Of a DNA stretch of 64,000 bases, positions 1 to 8,743 are shown in pieces; position 1 is the stretch's first letter; the number at the start of each line of letters is the position of its first letter. The position numbers and the translations under genes were made by a program. The stretch spans positions 372,001 through 436,000 of the forward strand of contig NZ_JAGQDG010000001.1 in assembly GCF_018069865.1 (NCBI RefSeq), in the 5' to 3' direction. This DNA comes from Ideonella paludis (lineage in GTDB: Bacteria > Pseudomonadota > Gammaproteobacteria > Burkholderiales > Burkholderiaceae_C). The notes beneath the pieces are model-generated. The model was given only the letters and a program-made list of their open reading frames with translations, searched no databases and had not been told where the DNA came from.

Positions 1-539
1 ATTTGTTGGCCGCCCACCAAGAGCTGCAAAAGCTGGCCCTGCTCTATCCGGCCGGGCCGCTGAGCTTTGAACAGATTCAGGCCGCCGTGTTGGATGTAGC
101 CCGCTATGACGTCTTCCAGCTCGGCGCTGCCGTGCTGGCCGGCCAGACCGAGCGCGCGCTGCGCATGCTCGACGGCCTCAAAGCCGAGGGCGAGGCCGCC
201 GTGCTGGTGCACTGGACGCTGGCCGAGGACATCCGCGCCCTCAAGCGCGCCCGCGACGCCATGGACGGCGGCAAACCCCTGCCCATGGCGCTGCGCGAGG
301 CCCGGGTTTGGGGCGATAAGGAACGCGCATTTGAGCGTGTGCTGCCGCAGACCAGCGGCGCTCAGCTGGCCCGCTTGGTGGCCGCCGCCAGCGTCTGCGA
401 CGGCTTGGTCAAGGGCCTGCGCCACCCGGACTGGCCCGAAGACGCCTGGGACGGCTTGCGCCGTTTGCTGCTGCTGACGCTGGATGCCTTGGCACCGCGT
501 GAACCCGGTCGGGGCAAGTTGGCGCTGAGCGCGCTCTAA
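1..539 (+). CDS. holA: DNA polymerase III delta subunit, C-terminal part (5' partial)
   Basis: The last 178 or so codons of the clamp-loader delta subunit, which opens the beta sliding clamp during replication. The segment AAHQELQKLALLYP and the following VARYDVFQLGAAVLAG and EGEAAVLVHWTLAEDIRAL match the collar-domain half of HolA. The reading frame is open at the left edge, so the N-terminal AAA+-like domains lie outside the window. In many betaproteobacteria holA follows leuS and lptE, which would be upstream. The protein ends in a normal TAA. The identification rests on recognised family sequence; I see nothing unusual in the part present. Confidence 0.93.
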   Translation, partial: LLAAHQELQKLALLYPAGPLSFEQIQAAVLDVARYDVFQLGAAVLAGQTERALRMLDGLKAEGEAAVLVHWTLAEDIRALKRARDAMDGGKPLPMALREARVWGDKERAFERVLPQTSGAQLARLVAAASVCDGLVKGLRHPDWPEDAWDGLRRLLLLTLDALAPREPGRGKLALSAL

Positions 540-609
540 GCCAAACCGGGGCGAGCCACGGGTCAGTCCTAGCGGACCTCACGCACTGAGGCGCCGCGTC
601 TCGTGCTCC

Positions 610-1560
610 TCAATAGCCCCGGGCCACATCCACCACATGCTGCAGCGGCTCGCCCGCTCGGAGAGCCCGCACATTGGCGGCCACCACAGCCGCTGCACTG
701 CGCGGGTCGGTTTGGGCAGCGGCGTGCGGCAGCACCGTGATGTCGGGACGCCGCCAAAACGGGTGGTCAGCCGGCAAGGGCTCGGTGGCGAAGACATCGA
801 GCACAGCATGAGAGAGATGGCCTGAGTCCAGCGCCGCCAAAAGATCAGCCTCCACCAGATGGGCCCCGCGCGCCAGATTGACCACCGCTGCGCCGCGCGG
901 CAGAGCATCAAAACACTTGGCATTGAGCAGCCCCCGGGTGATCGGCGTCAGCGGCAGCAGGTTGATCAGCACATCGGCCTCGGCCAGAGCGCACCGGAGC
1001 GCCAGCGGCCCTTCATGAAGCGTCACCCCGTGCGCGCCGGAGGCTGTGTCCCTGCGCGTGCCCATTCGCCAGGCGGCCACCCGATACCCCATGCCCTTCA
1101 GTCGCATGCCCAGGGTGCGGCCCATCTCGCCCCAGCCCAGCACCAAGACCCGCACCTCATCAGCCCGCCGTTGCGTCAGCGGCTGCCAACAGGCTTGCGC
1201 TTGCTGGCGGGCATAGCGGAAAAAGCCGCGATGCAGGGCCAGCACCGCCCACTGGCCGGTCTCGGCCATGGCCACATTCATGTGCGGGTCTACCATGCGG
1301 CATACCGGCACCCCTATGGGCAATGATTCATCGGCCACCAAGCGATCAACCCCTGCCCACAAGGACTGGATCAGGCGCAGGCTTGGCAGCTCTCGCAAGG
1401 CGCCTGGCGTTGGATTCGCCACCACAGCCACGTCGATCTCTGCATTTTGTTCAGGCGCCAAGGTGGTCAAAACTTGCTCTTCAGGCATTTCGGCCTGAAG
1501 ATGCTTTTGCCAGTCCTGCAGCGACGCAGCATCCATGCTGCCCAAAAGGTAAATCTTCAT
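610..1560 (-). CDS. D-2-hydroxyacid dehydrogenase, GhrA-like glyoxylate/hydroxypyruvate reductase
   Basis: A cytosolic NAD(P)-dependent D-2-hydroxyacid dehydrogenase of 316 aa, closest in layout to GhrA, which reduces glyoxylate and hydroxypyruvate. A Rossmann glycine motif (GWGEMG, about residue 140) is followed by the catalytic Arg in NLARGAHL, the Glu in DVFATEPLP and the His in LPHAAAQT. I place the start at the ATG that begins MKIYLLGSMD, because homologues begin with this first beta-strand; ten further in-frame codons exist upstream. It is a single gene, divergent from the GGDEF/EAL gene. Given the urate genes about 7 kb away, glyoxylate from purine breakdown is a possible substrate, but that is inference. 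Confidence 0.88.
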   Translation of the reverse strand: MKIYLLGSMDAASLQDWQKHLQAEMPEEQVLTTLAPEQNAEIDVAVVANPTPGALRELPSLRLIQSLWAGVDRLVADESLPIGVPVCRMVDPHMNVAMAETGQWAVLALHRGFFRYARQQAQACWQPLTQRRADEVRVLVLGWGEMGRTLGMRLKGMGYRVAAWRMGTRRDTASGAHGVTLHEGPLALRCALAEADVLINLLPLTPITRGLLNAKCFDALPRGAAVVNLARGAHLVEADLLAALDSGHLSHAVLDVFATEPLPADHPFWRRPDITVLPHAAAQTDPRSAAAVVAANVRALRAGEPLQHVVDVARGY

Positions 1561-1659
1561 GGAGCTTCCGGCTTGACGGGCAAAATTCACAGTTTCGTTG
1601 ATGTTTAGACAACGCTAGCGAGCGACGTTGGCGTCAAACTTTGCCCAAAGCAGGGCTCA

Positions 1660-1681
1660 GTCGAGAGAATGCTAACTCGAC
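1660..1681. repeat. Short inverted repeat in the divergent intergenic region
   Basis: GTCGAG and CTCGAC arms of 6 bp separated by 10 bp, between the dehydrogenase start and the GGDEF/EAL start. It could be an operator for either gene. Arms this short can arise by chance, so confidence is low. Confidence 0.25.
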
Positions 1682-1757
1682 GAAGACAGAGTCATGGGGA
1701 CTGTTGGAGCAGTCCTGCCTCATAACGCGCCACAGAGCGCACACAGTGGAGAGACCG

Positions 1758-3890
1758 TTGGCAAAAGGCGGCAAGCGGCCCATCAAGTGGTCTTTGCGCG
1801 CGACAGTGATCAGCATCATCGTCGCAGGCATTGTCGTGCCCGCCTTGTTCTTGGTCGCCCTGGAGCCCAAGCTCAGCAGTGGCACCGACCCAGCTTTGGG
1901 CGCGCCCTATCGGCACGACATCCTGAACCAAGCCGCGGCCTCCCTGGAAACACTGCCCAGCCAAGACGCGCTGGAGCCGTGGCTGCAAAAGCTGCTGGCC
2001 CACCCCGATGTCTGCGCCATTGAGCTGGACCGCGGCCTGAGCCGCCCGCCCGGCCCCGCTCGGTATGCCTCGCATTGCGCCAGCGGACTGAAGCTCTATT
2101 GGGCGGAGATCGCGGTCAATATGCCCGCCACCTCGCCGGCGACGCTACGTGTCGGCTTTGAGCCCGGCCTGCCAACGGCCCTGCTGCAAGAGCGGCGCTG
2201 GGCCATGTGGCGCCTGGTCGGGCTGCAACTGGCCCTGGGCACCCTGGCCATGCTGGCGGTGATGAGCCTGCTGCTGCTGCACCCGCTGCGCCGCCTCAAG
2301 CACCAAGCCATGGCCCTGGCTGCGCCCGGCCGTAATGCCGAGGAAGCCACGACCCTGCGCTGGAAGCGCGCTGACGAGATTGGTGAGCTTGGCCAGCAAC
2401 TCAACCATGCCAGCGGCCGTATCGCTGATTTGGTGGGCGAGCTGGAAAACAGCAATATCGAGCTGCGCCGTCTGGCCATGTATGACCAGCTCACGGGCCT
2501 GCCCAATCGCCGGCTGTTCAAAGAGCTGTACGACCATGCCCAAGCAGTGGCTCGGCGCAGCCGCGGCACCATGGCCTTGATGTTCATCGACCTGGACCGC
2601 TTCAAGCAAATCAACGATGCCCACGGCCACGCGGCGGGCGATGTCCTCTTGCTGTGCATCAGCCAGCGCCTGCGCGACACCGCGCGCGAGTCCGACATCA
2701 TCGGGCGTCTCAGTGGCGACGAGTTCGTGGCCCTGCTGCCGCAAGCCCAAAACTTTGAGGCCATCGCCCACACCGCCCTGCGACTGATCCACGCCATCGA
2801 AGAGCCCGTGGTGATTGACGCTGTGGGCACCAAGGTGCGTATTTCGGCCACCATTGGCGTGGCCCGCTTCCCGCGCGATGGCGAAGACTTCGACGACCTG
2901 CTGCGCCATGCCGACCAAGCCATGTACCGCGCCAAGTCCATGGGCCGTGGCCGCTACGCGCTCTACCGCGACGGCGATGTGCAGGCGATGCCCGCGCCCA
3001 TCAACGACGAGACGGACACGGAGATTCAGCACGCGCTGACGCGCCAAGAGCTGATGATGTTCTACCACCCTGTGGTGGACACACGCACGGGTCAATCCGC
3101 CGGCACCGAAGCACTGATGCGCTGGCGTCACCCGCATCGCGGCCTGCTCACACCCTCGCAGTTCATTCGGCGCGCCGAGAAGGCCGGCGTGCTGCATCAA
3201 CTGGCCGCGCGCGCCATTGATCTGGCTTGCGCCCAAGTAGCGGCGTGGAAAGGCCAAGGCCGCTTCCCGGGCAGCATTGCGATCAATGTGTCGGATGCGC
3301 AGTTCCGCCATGAAGACTGGCTGGAGACGCTGAGCATTGCGCTCAAGAAGTACCGAGTCGAGCCGGGCGAGTTGGAAGTGGAGCTGACGGAAGCCACCCT
3401 GATGTCCGACCCCGAACACACCGACGAGCGAGTGCGCGCTCTGCGCGAGATGGGTGTGGGGCTGGTCATCGACGACTTTGGCTCGGGCATGTTCTCGCTG
3501 ACTCGCCTGATGGCCCTGCAGCCCAACCGAGTCAAGCTGGACCCGACCTTTGTGCAAAGCATGGAAGACAACGAGTTGTCGCGCAAGATGGTGGCCAGCA
3601 TGGTGCGCATGGGCCGAGGCTTGGGCTGGGAGGTGATCGCCGAAGGTGTGGAGACCACCAGCCAGCGCGACATGCTGGGTCGCCTGGGCTGCCCGCTGCA
3701 GCAGGGCTATCTGTTTGGCGAGCCTCAAGCCGCCCTGAAAGAGCCCCCCTGGCCGCTACCCACCTGGAGCATTGGTGGCGGCTTGCCAGCGGCACCCAAA
3801 GTGGCCGCCAATGCAGCCATGCTGGCACCCGGCTATATCGAACCCGGCAACTCGCCCAGCCAAGCGCGCAAACGCCCCAAAGCGCACTGA
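1758..3890 (+). CDS. Membrane GGDEF-EAL protein (cyclic-di-GMP turnover)
   Basis: An inner-membrane protein of about 710 aa that should make and/or degrade cyclic-di-GMP. The order is a transmembrane helix at about residues 12-34, a periplasmic loop of roughly 120 residues, a second helix at about 152-176, a HAMP-like linker, a GGDEF domain from MYDQLTGLPNRR, then an EAL domain. The cyclase signature is SGDEF, a variant also found in active enzymes. The EAL domain keeps TEALMRW, NVSDAQF, ELTE, DDFGSG, KLD and AEGVET, so phosphodiesterase activity is likely. I chose the TTG preceded by GGAG 8 bp upstream; the frame is open to an ATG 39 codons earlier. The 3' end overlaps pncC by 58 bp, tail to tail. 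Confidence 0.93.
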   Translation: MAKGGKRPIKWSLRATVISIIVAGIVVPALFLVALEPKLSSGTDPALGAPYRHDILNQAAASLETLPSQDALEPWLQKLLAHPDVCAIELDRGLSRPPGPARYASHCASGLKLYWAEIAVNMPATSPATLRVGFEPGLPTALLQERRWAMWRLVGLQLALGTLAMLAVMSLLLLHPLRRLKHQAMALAAPGRNAEEATTLRWKRADEIGELGQQLNHASGRIADLVGELENSNIELRRLAMYDQLTGLPNRRLFKELYDHAQAVARRSRGTMALMFIDLDRFKQINDAHGHAAGDVLLLCISQRLRDTARESDIIGRLSGDEFVALLPQAQNFEAIAHTALRLIHAIEEPVVIDAVGTKVRISATIGVARFPRDGEDFDDLLRHADQAMYRAKSMGRGRYALYRDGDVQAMPAPINDETDTEIQHALTRQELMMFYHPVVDTRTGQSAGTEALMRWRHPHRGLLTPSQFIRRAEKAGVLHQLAARAIDLACAQVAAWKGQGRFPGSIAINVSDAQFRHEDWLETLSIALKKYRVEPGELEVELTEATLMSDPEHTDERVRALREMGVGLVIDDFGSGMFSLTRLMALQPNRVKLDPTFVQSMEDNELSRKMVASMVRMGRGLGWEVIAEGVETTSQRDMLGRLGCPLQQGYLFGEPQAALKEPPWPLPTWSIGGGLPAAPKVAANAAMLAPGYIEPGNSPSQARKRPKAH

Positions 3891-4372
3891 AGCGTGGCCG
3901 AGCGCACGGCCTGTCGATCCCCAGGCCACACATGGCGCTCTGAGCGCAGCGTCACCGCTCCGCCCAGCGCTGGGCGATGCGCCCATGCAAAGCACACGGT
4001 GCCCACCGGTTTATCGGCCGTGCCACCGCCCGGCCCGGCAATGCCCGTGACCGCCAGCGACCAATGCGCCGCGCTGCGCAAGAGCGCGCCTTCGGCCATG
4101 GCGCGCGCCACCGGGTCACTGACGGCACCGTGGGCTTCCAGCAAGGCCTGCGGCACCCCCAGCAGGTCCACCTTGGCAGCATTGCTGTAGGTCACAAAGC
4201 CGCGATCAAACCAATCGCTGGAGCCGGCCAGCTCGGTACACGCAGCGGCGATGAGCCCGCCGGTGCAGCTTTCAGCACAGCACAACTGCTGCCCCCGCAG
4301 GCGCAGGGCTTGAGCCAGCTCAGGCAGCAAAGTCGCCAGATTGTTCTGGACTTCGGCGGTCAGCAGGTGCAT
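3833..4372 (-). CDS. pncC: Nicotinamide-nucleotide amidohydrolase (CinA C-terminal family)
   Basis: A stand-alone CinA C-terminal domain protein of 179 aa that deamidates nicotinamide mononucleotide to nicotinate mononucleotide in pyridine nucleotide salvage. Family motifs are AESCTGG, GFVTYSNAAK and TGIAGPGGG. The N-terminal MoaB-like domain of full CinA is absent, as in E. coli PncC (YgaD). It lies 18 bp downstream of pgpA and is probably the last gene of a thiL-pgpA-pncC operon. That order is common in betaproteobacteria. Its last 58 bp are antisense to the end of the GGDEF/EAL gene. Confidence 0.95.
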   Translation of the reverse strand: MHLLTAEVQNNLATLLPELAQALRLRGQQLCCAESCTGGLIAAACTELAGSSDWFDRGFVTYSNAAKVDLLGVPQALLEAHGAVSDPVARAMAEGALLRSAAHWSLAVTGIAGPGGGTADKPVGTVCFAWAHRPALGGAVTLRSERHVWPGDRQAVRSATLQCALGRLRAWLGELPGSI

Positions 4373-4390
4373 GGCGGCTCCGAGGCAAAG

Positions 4391-4960
4391 TCAGCTGGCA
4401 GAGCGCCACAGCGCCATCACCATCAAGGTGCACAGGGCGGCCACCAGGTCATCAAAGAGAATGCCGAAGCCTTGGGCCCAGCCCGGCGTCTGACCGGGCT
4501 TGGATTTGAAGAGGCCGTCCGCCCAGCGCACCGGCCCCGGCTTGGCTGCATCAAACAAGCGGAACAAGGCAAAGGCGACCAACTGGGTCCACCAGCCGGC
4601 CGGGGTCACGATCCACAACACCAGCCAAAAAGCCAGCACCTCATCCCAGACGATGGCGCCGGGGTCGGCCGTGGCCATGGCTTGCGCGGTCCGCGTACAG
4701 GCCCACCAGCCCAGCAGCAGGCCGCCAGCCAACACGCCGGCCCATTGCAGATCGGAAAGCCAATGGTCCAGTACCAGGAAGGAGGCCCAGGCCCACAGCG
4801 TGCCCACCGTACCAGGGGCCACAGGGGCCAAGCCACTGCCAAAACCGAAGGAGATCCAGTGCAGCGGATGCGACAGCATCAGCCGGGCGCTGGCGCGACG
4901 CGGGGCCGTCTGGCCATGCTCATCCCGCACAATCTCAGCGTCACTGAAGGGCGCGCTCAT
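4391..4960 (-). CDS. pgpA: Phosphatidylglycerophosphatase A
   Basis: An integral inner-membrane enzyme of 189 aa that removes the phosphate of phosphatidylglycerophosphate to give phosphatidylglycerol. The signature GFGSGLAPVAPGTVGTL near residue 38 and the acidic VWDEVLAFW are typical, with several hydrophobic helices. The start codon overlaps the stop codon of thiL in an ATGA arrangement, so the two are translationally coupled. The pairing of pgpA with thiL is widespread in proteobacteria. Confidence 0.96.
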   Translation of the reverse strand: MSAPFSDAEIVRDEHGQTAPRRASARLMLSHPLHWISFGFGSGLAPVAPGTVGTLWAWASFLVLDHWLSDLQWAGVLAGGLLLGWWACTRTAQAMATADPGAIVWDEVLAFWLVLWIVTPAGWWTQLVAFALFRLFDAAKPGPVRWADGLFKSKPGQTPGWAQGFGILFDDLVAALCTLMVMALWRSAS

Positions 4961-5922
4961 GACTTGAAGTGGTCAAACGCGGACAGACCCGCCAGGTCAA
5001 CGGGCGTCCCACGCTGCGTCACCACCAGCCCTCGCTCAGGCGCCACGACGCGCCCCACGCAATGAACGGGTGTGAACGCGCTTGCCGCGGACAGCAGCAC
5101 CTCCTCATGTCGCTCTGCAGGCGCCGTGAAGAGCAATTCATAGTCATCACCGCCCGTCAGCAAGCAGGTGCGCTGCCAATCGTCTGACTGTGCGGCCAAG
5201 ATGGCGGAGCGGGGAAAGGCGGCCAAGTCCAGCTCAGCCCCCACGCCGGAGGCGCGCAGCACATGACCCAGATCACCCAGCAGGCCGTCCGAGATATCAA
5301 TCGCCGAGCTGGCGATACCGCGCAGCGCAAGGCCCAATTCGACACGCGGCGTGGGGCACTCCATCGCTCGCCGCACGTGGTCAAACGCGTCGCCCGTCAG
5401 GCTGAGGCTGCCGCGGAACACCTCCAGCGCCAGCCGTGCATCACCTAAATGGCCGCTGACCCAGATCTCGTCGCCCACTCGGGCGCCGCTGCGCAACAGC
5501 GCGTGGCCCGGTGGCACTTCGCCCATCACCGTGATGCCAATGCACAGCACCGGCCCGCCCGTGGTGTCGCCGCCCACCAACTCGATGCCGTGGGCATCGG
5601 CCAGCGCCAGCAGCCCTTGTGCAAAGGGCGCCAGAAAGCGCTCCTCGGCCCGGGGCATGGACAAGCTGAGCGTGAAGGCCAGCGGGCTGGCGCCCGAGGC
5701 CGCCAAGTCGCTCAAGTTGACGGCCAAGGCCTTGTGGCCCAGCCGCTCGGGCGCGACAGTGGACAGGAAGTGGCGGCCTTCGACCAAGAGGTCGGTGGAC
5801 ACCGCCAACTGCTGCCCCGGTGTCGGGCGCAGCAGGGCACAGTCATCGCCCACGCCCAGCGCCGCCCGTTTCACGGGGCGCTTGAAGTAGCGGGCAATCA
5901 AATCGAATTCACCAAGGGCCAT
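4957..5922 (-). CDS. thiL: Thiamine-monophosphate kinase
   Basis: A cytosolic kinase of 321 aa that phosphorylates thiamine monophosphate to thiamine diphosphate with ATP. The protein starts with the family sequence GEFDLIARYF, then shows GVGDDCALL, STDLLVEGRHF, VGGDTTGG and DISDGLLGDLGH, which are metal- and nucleotide-binding segments of the PurM/ThiL fold. It is first in the thiL-pgpA-pncC group and starts 46 bp after the response-regulator gene ends. Confidence 0.97.
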   Translation of the reverse strand: MALGEFDLIARYFKRPVKRAALGVGDDCALLRPTPGQQLAVSTDLLVEGRHFLSTVAPERLGHKALAVNLSDLAASGASPLAFTLSLSMPRAEERFLAPFAQGLLALADAHGIELVGGDTTGGPVLCIGITVMGEVPPGHALLRSGARVGDEIWVSGHLGDARLALEVFRGSLSLTGDAFDHVRRAMECPTPRVELGLALRGIASSAIDISDGLLGDLGHVLRASGVGAELDLAAFPRSAILAAQSDDWQRTCLLTGGDDYELLFTAPAERHEEVLLSAASAFTPVHCVGRVVAPERGLVVTQRGTPVDLAGLSAFDHFKS

Positions 5923-5968
5923 GGGGCCGATTGTCGCGCCTTGCCGCAGCGGCAGCGCACATGAGTGC

Positions 5969-6625
5969 TTACTCGCGACCCTGCACCTTGTTGGCCAACT
6001 CGACGGCCGACTTCACACCCATCTTGTCAAACACGCGGGCGCGGTGCACCTCCACCGTGCGCACGCTGATCTGCAGGTCATCGGCAATCAGCTTGTTGGG
6101 CTTGCCCGCGATCACCAAGTGCATGACCTCGCGCTCACGGTCGGTCAGGTCGGCCAAAGCCTGCTGCACTGCGGTCTTGCTGCGCACCAAGCGCAGTGCC
6201 GCCTCACTGCGCGCCAGGGCTTGCTCGACCTTGTCCACCAGCGCGTTGTCCGAGAAGGGCTTTTCGACAAAGTCAAAGGCCCCGCGCTTGACGGTTTGCA
6301 CCGCCGTGGGCACGTCGCCATGGCCGGTCAGAAAGATCACGGGCAAGCGCTCGATCAAGCCGCGCTCGATGAGTCGGTCAAACAGCGCCAAGCCATTCAT
6401 GCCCGGCATGCGCACATCGAGCAGCAGGCATGATGGCGCGGACGGCCAGCCCAAATCTTGGGCTCCCCCGGGGAGGCGCTGGTCCAACAATTGTTCAAAG
6501 GCTTCGGCGCTGGCAAAACCCTCAGAGAGCAAGCGGCGCGAGCGCAAAAGCCAGCCGAGGGCATCACGCACCACGTCCTCGTCATCCACCAGATAGACCA
6601 TGGGCAGGCCGAATGTGCTTGTCAT
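5969..6625 (-). CDS. Response regulator, FixJ/DctR type (REC plus LuxR HTH)
   Basis: A cytosolic DNA-binding response regulator of 218 aa. The receiver domain has the acidic pair DDED near residue 15, the phospho-acceptor Asp in LLLDVRMPGMNG (about residue 69), FLTGHGD and the Lys in VEKPF. A LuxR-type helix-turn-helix follows (LTDREREVMHLVIAG to MGVKSAVELA). The loop before the phosphorylated strand carries about ten extra residues (PGGAQDLGW). The start overlaps the stop of the histidine kinase gene (ATGA), so the two are coupled partners. Their position behind the ABC importer suggests they sense or control that uptake system, but the ligand is unknown. Confidence 0.93.
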   Translation of the reverse strand: MTSTFGLPMVYLVDDEDVVRDALGWLLRSRRLLSEGFASAEAFEQLLDQRLPGGAQDLGWPSAPSCLLLDVRMPGMNGLALFDRLIERGLIERLPVIFLTGHGDVPTAVQTVKRGAFDFVEKPFSDNALVDKVEQALARSEAALRLVRSKTAVQQALADLTDREREVMHLVIAGKPNKLIADDLQISVRTVEVHRARVFDKMGVKSAVELANKVQGRE

Positions 6626-8697
6626 GAGCGAGGCTCCTCGGGAGGCTGTGAATCGGTGGCAGTCGCCAGGGCTGGCGACGGGCGTTGAGGCTCAGGGACG
6701 GGCAGGGTGAATCGAAATTCGCAGCCGCCGCCGTCTGCCGCCGCCGCCGTGTCGAAGTCCAAGGCACCGCCATGCTGCTCAATCACGGTACGGCACAGCG
6801 ACAAGCCCAAGCCCATGCCCTCTTCACGGGTGGTGAAAAAGGGCGTGAACAGTTTGGCAGCGACCTCTGGCGCAATACCCGGCCCGCGGTCGATGACCGC
6901 AAAGCGCACCCATCGTTCATGAGTTTGGGTCACGCGCAGCAGCAGCACGCGCTCGGTCACATCGACCTTGCCGTCCATGGCCTGCAAGCCATTGCGGGTC
7001 AGGTTGAGCAGCACTTGCTCGACCATGGTGCGGTCGGCCAGCACCCGAGGAGCGGGCTTGGGGCATTGGACCTCCAGCCGCGTGCCTGTTTTGCGAGCCT
7101 GCAGGCGCACCAGGGGCATGACGGACTCGATGAGCAAGTCCGCGGTAATGGGCTCTTTGGCCTGCTCGCGCCGCCGCACCAAACCATGCACGCTCTTGAT
7201 GACCCGGCCAGCGCGCTCAGCCTGCTCGGCAATACGCTCCAGCGCTTGCTTGATCATGCTGGGCGGCATGTCTGGGTCGTCCAGCAGGTTGAGAGACCCC
7301 GTGGCGTAGCTGGCGATGGCGGCCAGCGGCTGGTTCAACTCATGGCTCAGCAGCGTGGCCATCTCGCCCACACTGGCCAAGCGGGCGGCGGCCGCCAAGC
7401 GCTCTTGCTGCTGGCGCGAGCGCTCTTCCATGCGGCGCTGCTCACTCACATCCAAGGCCGCACTCATCCAGCCCGCATGGTGGCCGACGCGGTCCAGCAA
7501 CGGGGCCTCATAAATCATCACCGGAAAGCGCTCACCGCTTTTGCGAATGAACAGCGTCTCAAAGCCTTGTCGCTGGGTCGCCAGATCGGTCACTTCGGGG
7601 TTCAGTCGATCAGCTTGGCGGCGCTGGTATTCCTCGACATGTTCGGGCGGCCAATAAGGGGGCGGTGTCTGGCCGATGATCTCTTCGGCACTGAAGCCCA
7701 CCATGTCACAAAAAGCCGGATTGACATAGGTAACGCGGCCTTGACGGTCGCGGGCACGCAAACCGGTGACCAGCGAGTCCTCCATCGCGCGACGAAAAGC
7801 CAAGGCATCGGCCAAGGCCAACTCGGCCCGGGCCCGGCGACGCACATCGCGCGCCAGTAACACCACCAAGGCGAACAGCACCAAGGACAAGCCCAGCACC
7901 AGGGCCGTGGTGAGGTTGGGGATCAAACCGGGCCGGCCATAAACAGCATCCGCCCGCAACAGCAAAGGCGGCCCAGCAACATCCACCAAGCGCGTGGCCT
8001 GGTAGATGCCTGTGCCGCGCTGGGCGCCAGAACGGGCCAGGCGAGTGCCATCGGCTTCCACCAAGGAGACTTCGTGCTCGGTCACACCGAAGCTCTGCAC
8101 CGCGCTGTCCAAGAGCGAGGGCAGGCTCAACGTGGCGACCACAAACCCCTTGAGCTCGCCTTGAACCTGGGTGGGAATGCACAAGTCCAGCACCTCCAGC
8201 CCATGGCCGGCCTGCTGGGGCACAAAGTAGGAGCGCGACAGCACCGGTGAGGAGGTGCGCAGCGCCAAGGCGCAGGCGGCTTGCATCTCCACCTCTTGAT
8301 CGCTGCGGCGCATTTGCGCAAACACAGCGCCCTCCAGCGGGCTGTCCAAGGCATCTAAGGTCTTGAGGGCAGCGTCGCGCCATTCCAAGCGCAGCATCTC
8401 GCGCCGCTGCTTGAGCATGGCCTCAGCGTCGTAATGCCATTGCGCCAGGGGTGGGTCGTTCCAAGTCAGCGATTGCGCAGCTTGCACCGCACGCTGGGTC
8501 GCGCGCCGCATTTCAGAGGCGACGGCCGAGGCCACCGACTCGGCTCGGTCTTGCGCGCGGTTGGACTCATGCTCCAAGGTCAGGCGCACCAGCCAAGTCT
8601 GGGCCACGGCGAGCAAGGCGACCAAGGCCACCCACAGCAGCCAGCGCGGGCGGCGTCTGAGGCGGCGGATGTCCAGTAGAGAGGAGAGGTCGGTCAT
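6622..8697 (-). CDS. Membrane PAS sensor histidine kinase (FixL/DctB-like)
   Basis: An inner-membrane sensor kinase of about 691 aa. A helix near residues 20-40 and a second near 255-280 frame a periplasmic region of roughly 210 residues, probably the ligand-sensing part. Next come a PAS domain (GRVTYVNPAFCDMVGFSAEE), a His box (LLSHELNQPLAAI) and an ATPase domain (NLTRNGLQAM, DRGPGIAP, FFTTREEGMGLGLSLC). The Asn-Gln-Pro after the His is typical of FixL/DctB/TodS-type kinases. I use the ATG with GGGG just upstream; a GTG two codons earlier is equally possible. It lies 46 bp after the permease gene and may be read from the same transcript. Confidence 0.93.
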   Translation of the reverse strand: MTDLSSLLDIRRLRRRPRWLLWVALVALLAVAQTWLVRLTLEHESNRAQDRAESVASAVASEMRRATQRAVQAAQSLTWNDPPLAQWHYDAEAMLKQRREMLRLEWRDAALKTLDALDSPLEGAVFAQMRRSDQEVEMQAACALALRTSSPVLSRSYFVPQQAGHGLEVLDLCIPTQVQGELKGFVVATLSLPSLLDSAVQSFGVTEHEVSLVEADGTRLARSGAQRGTGIYQATRLVDVAGPPLLLRADAVYGRPGLIPNLTTALVLGLSLVLFALVVLLARDVRRRARAELALADALAFRRAMEDSLVTGLRARDRQGRVTYVNPAFCDMVGFSAEEIIGQTPPPYWPPEHVEEYQRRQADRLNPEVTDLATQRQGFETLFIRKSGERFPVMIYEAPLLDRVGHHAGWMSAALDVSEQRRMEERSRQQQERLAAAARLASVGEMATLLSHELNQPLAAIASYATGSLNLLDDPDMPPSMIKQALERIAEQAERAGRVIKSVHGLVRRREQAKEPITADLLIESVMPLVRLQARKTGTRLEVQCPKPAPRVLADRTMVEQVLLNLTRNGLQAMDGKVDVTERVLLLRVTQTHERWVRFAVIDRGPGIAPEVAAKLFTPFFTTREEGMGLGLSLCRTVIEQHGGALDFDTAAAADGGGCEFRFTLPVPEPQRPSPALATATDSQPPEEPRS

Positions 8698-8743
8698 GGG
8701 CACCCCATTGTGCCGACCGCCTGCCTACCTGCCGCCGTGGAAA

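Noticed and set aside
2145-3728. 527-codon minus-strand open frame opposite the GGDEF/EAL gene
   Set aside because: Shadow frame; all domain motifs are on the plus strand.
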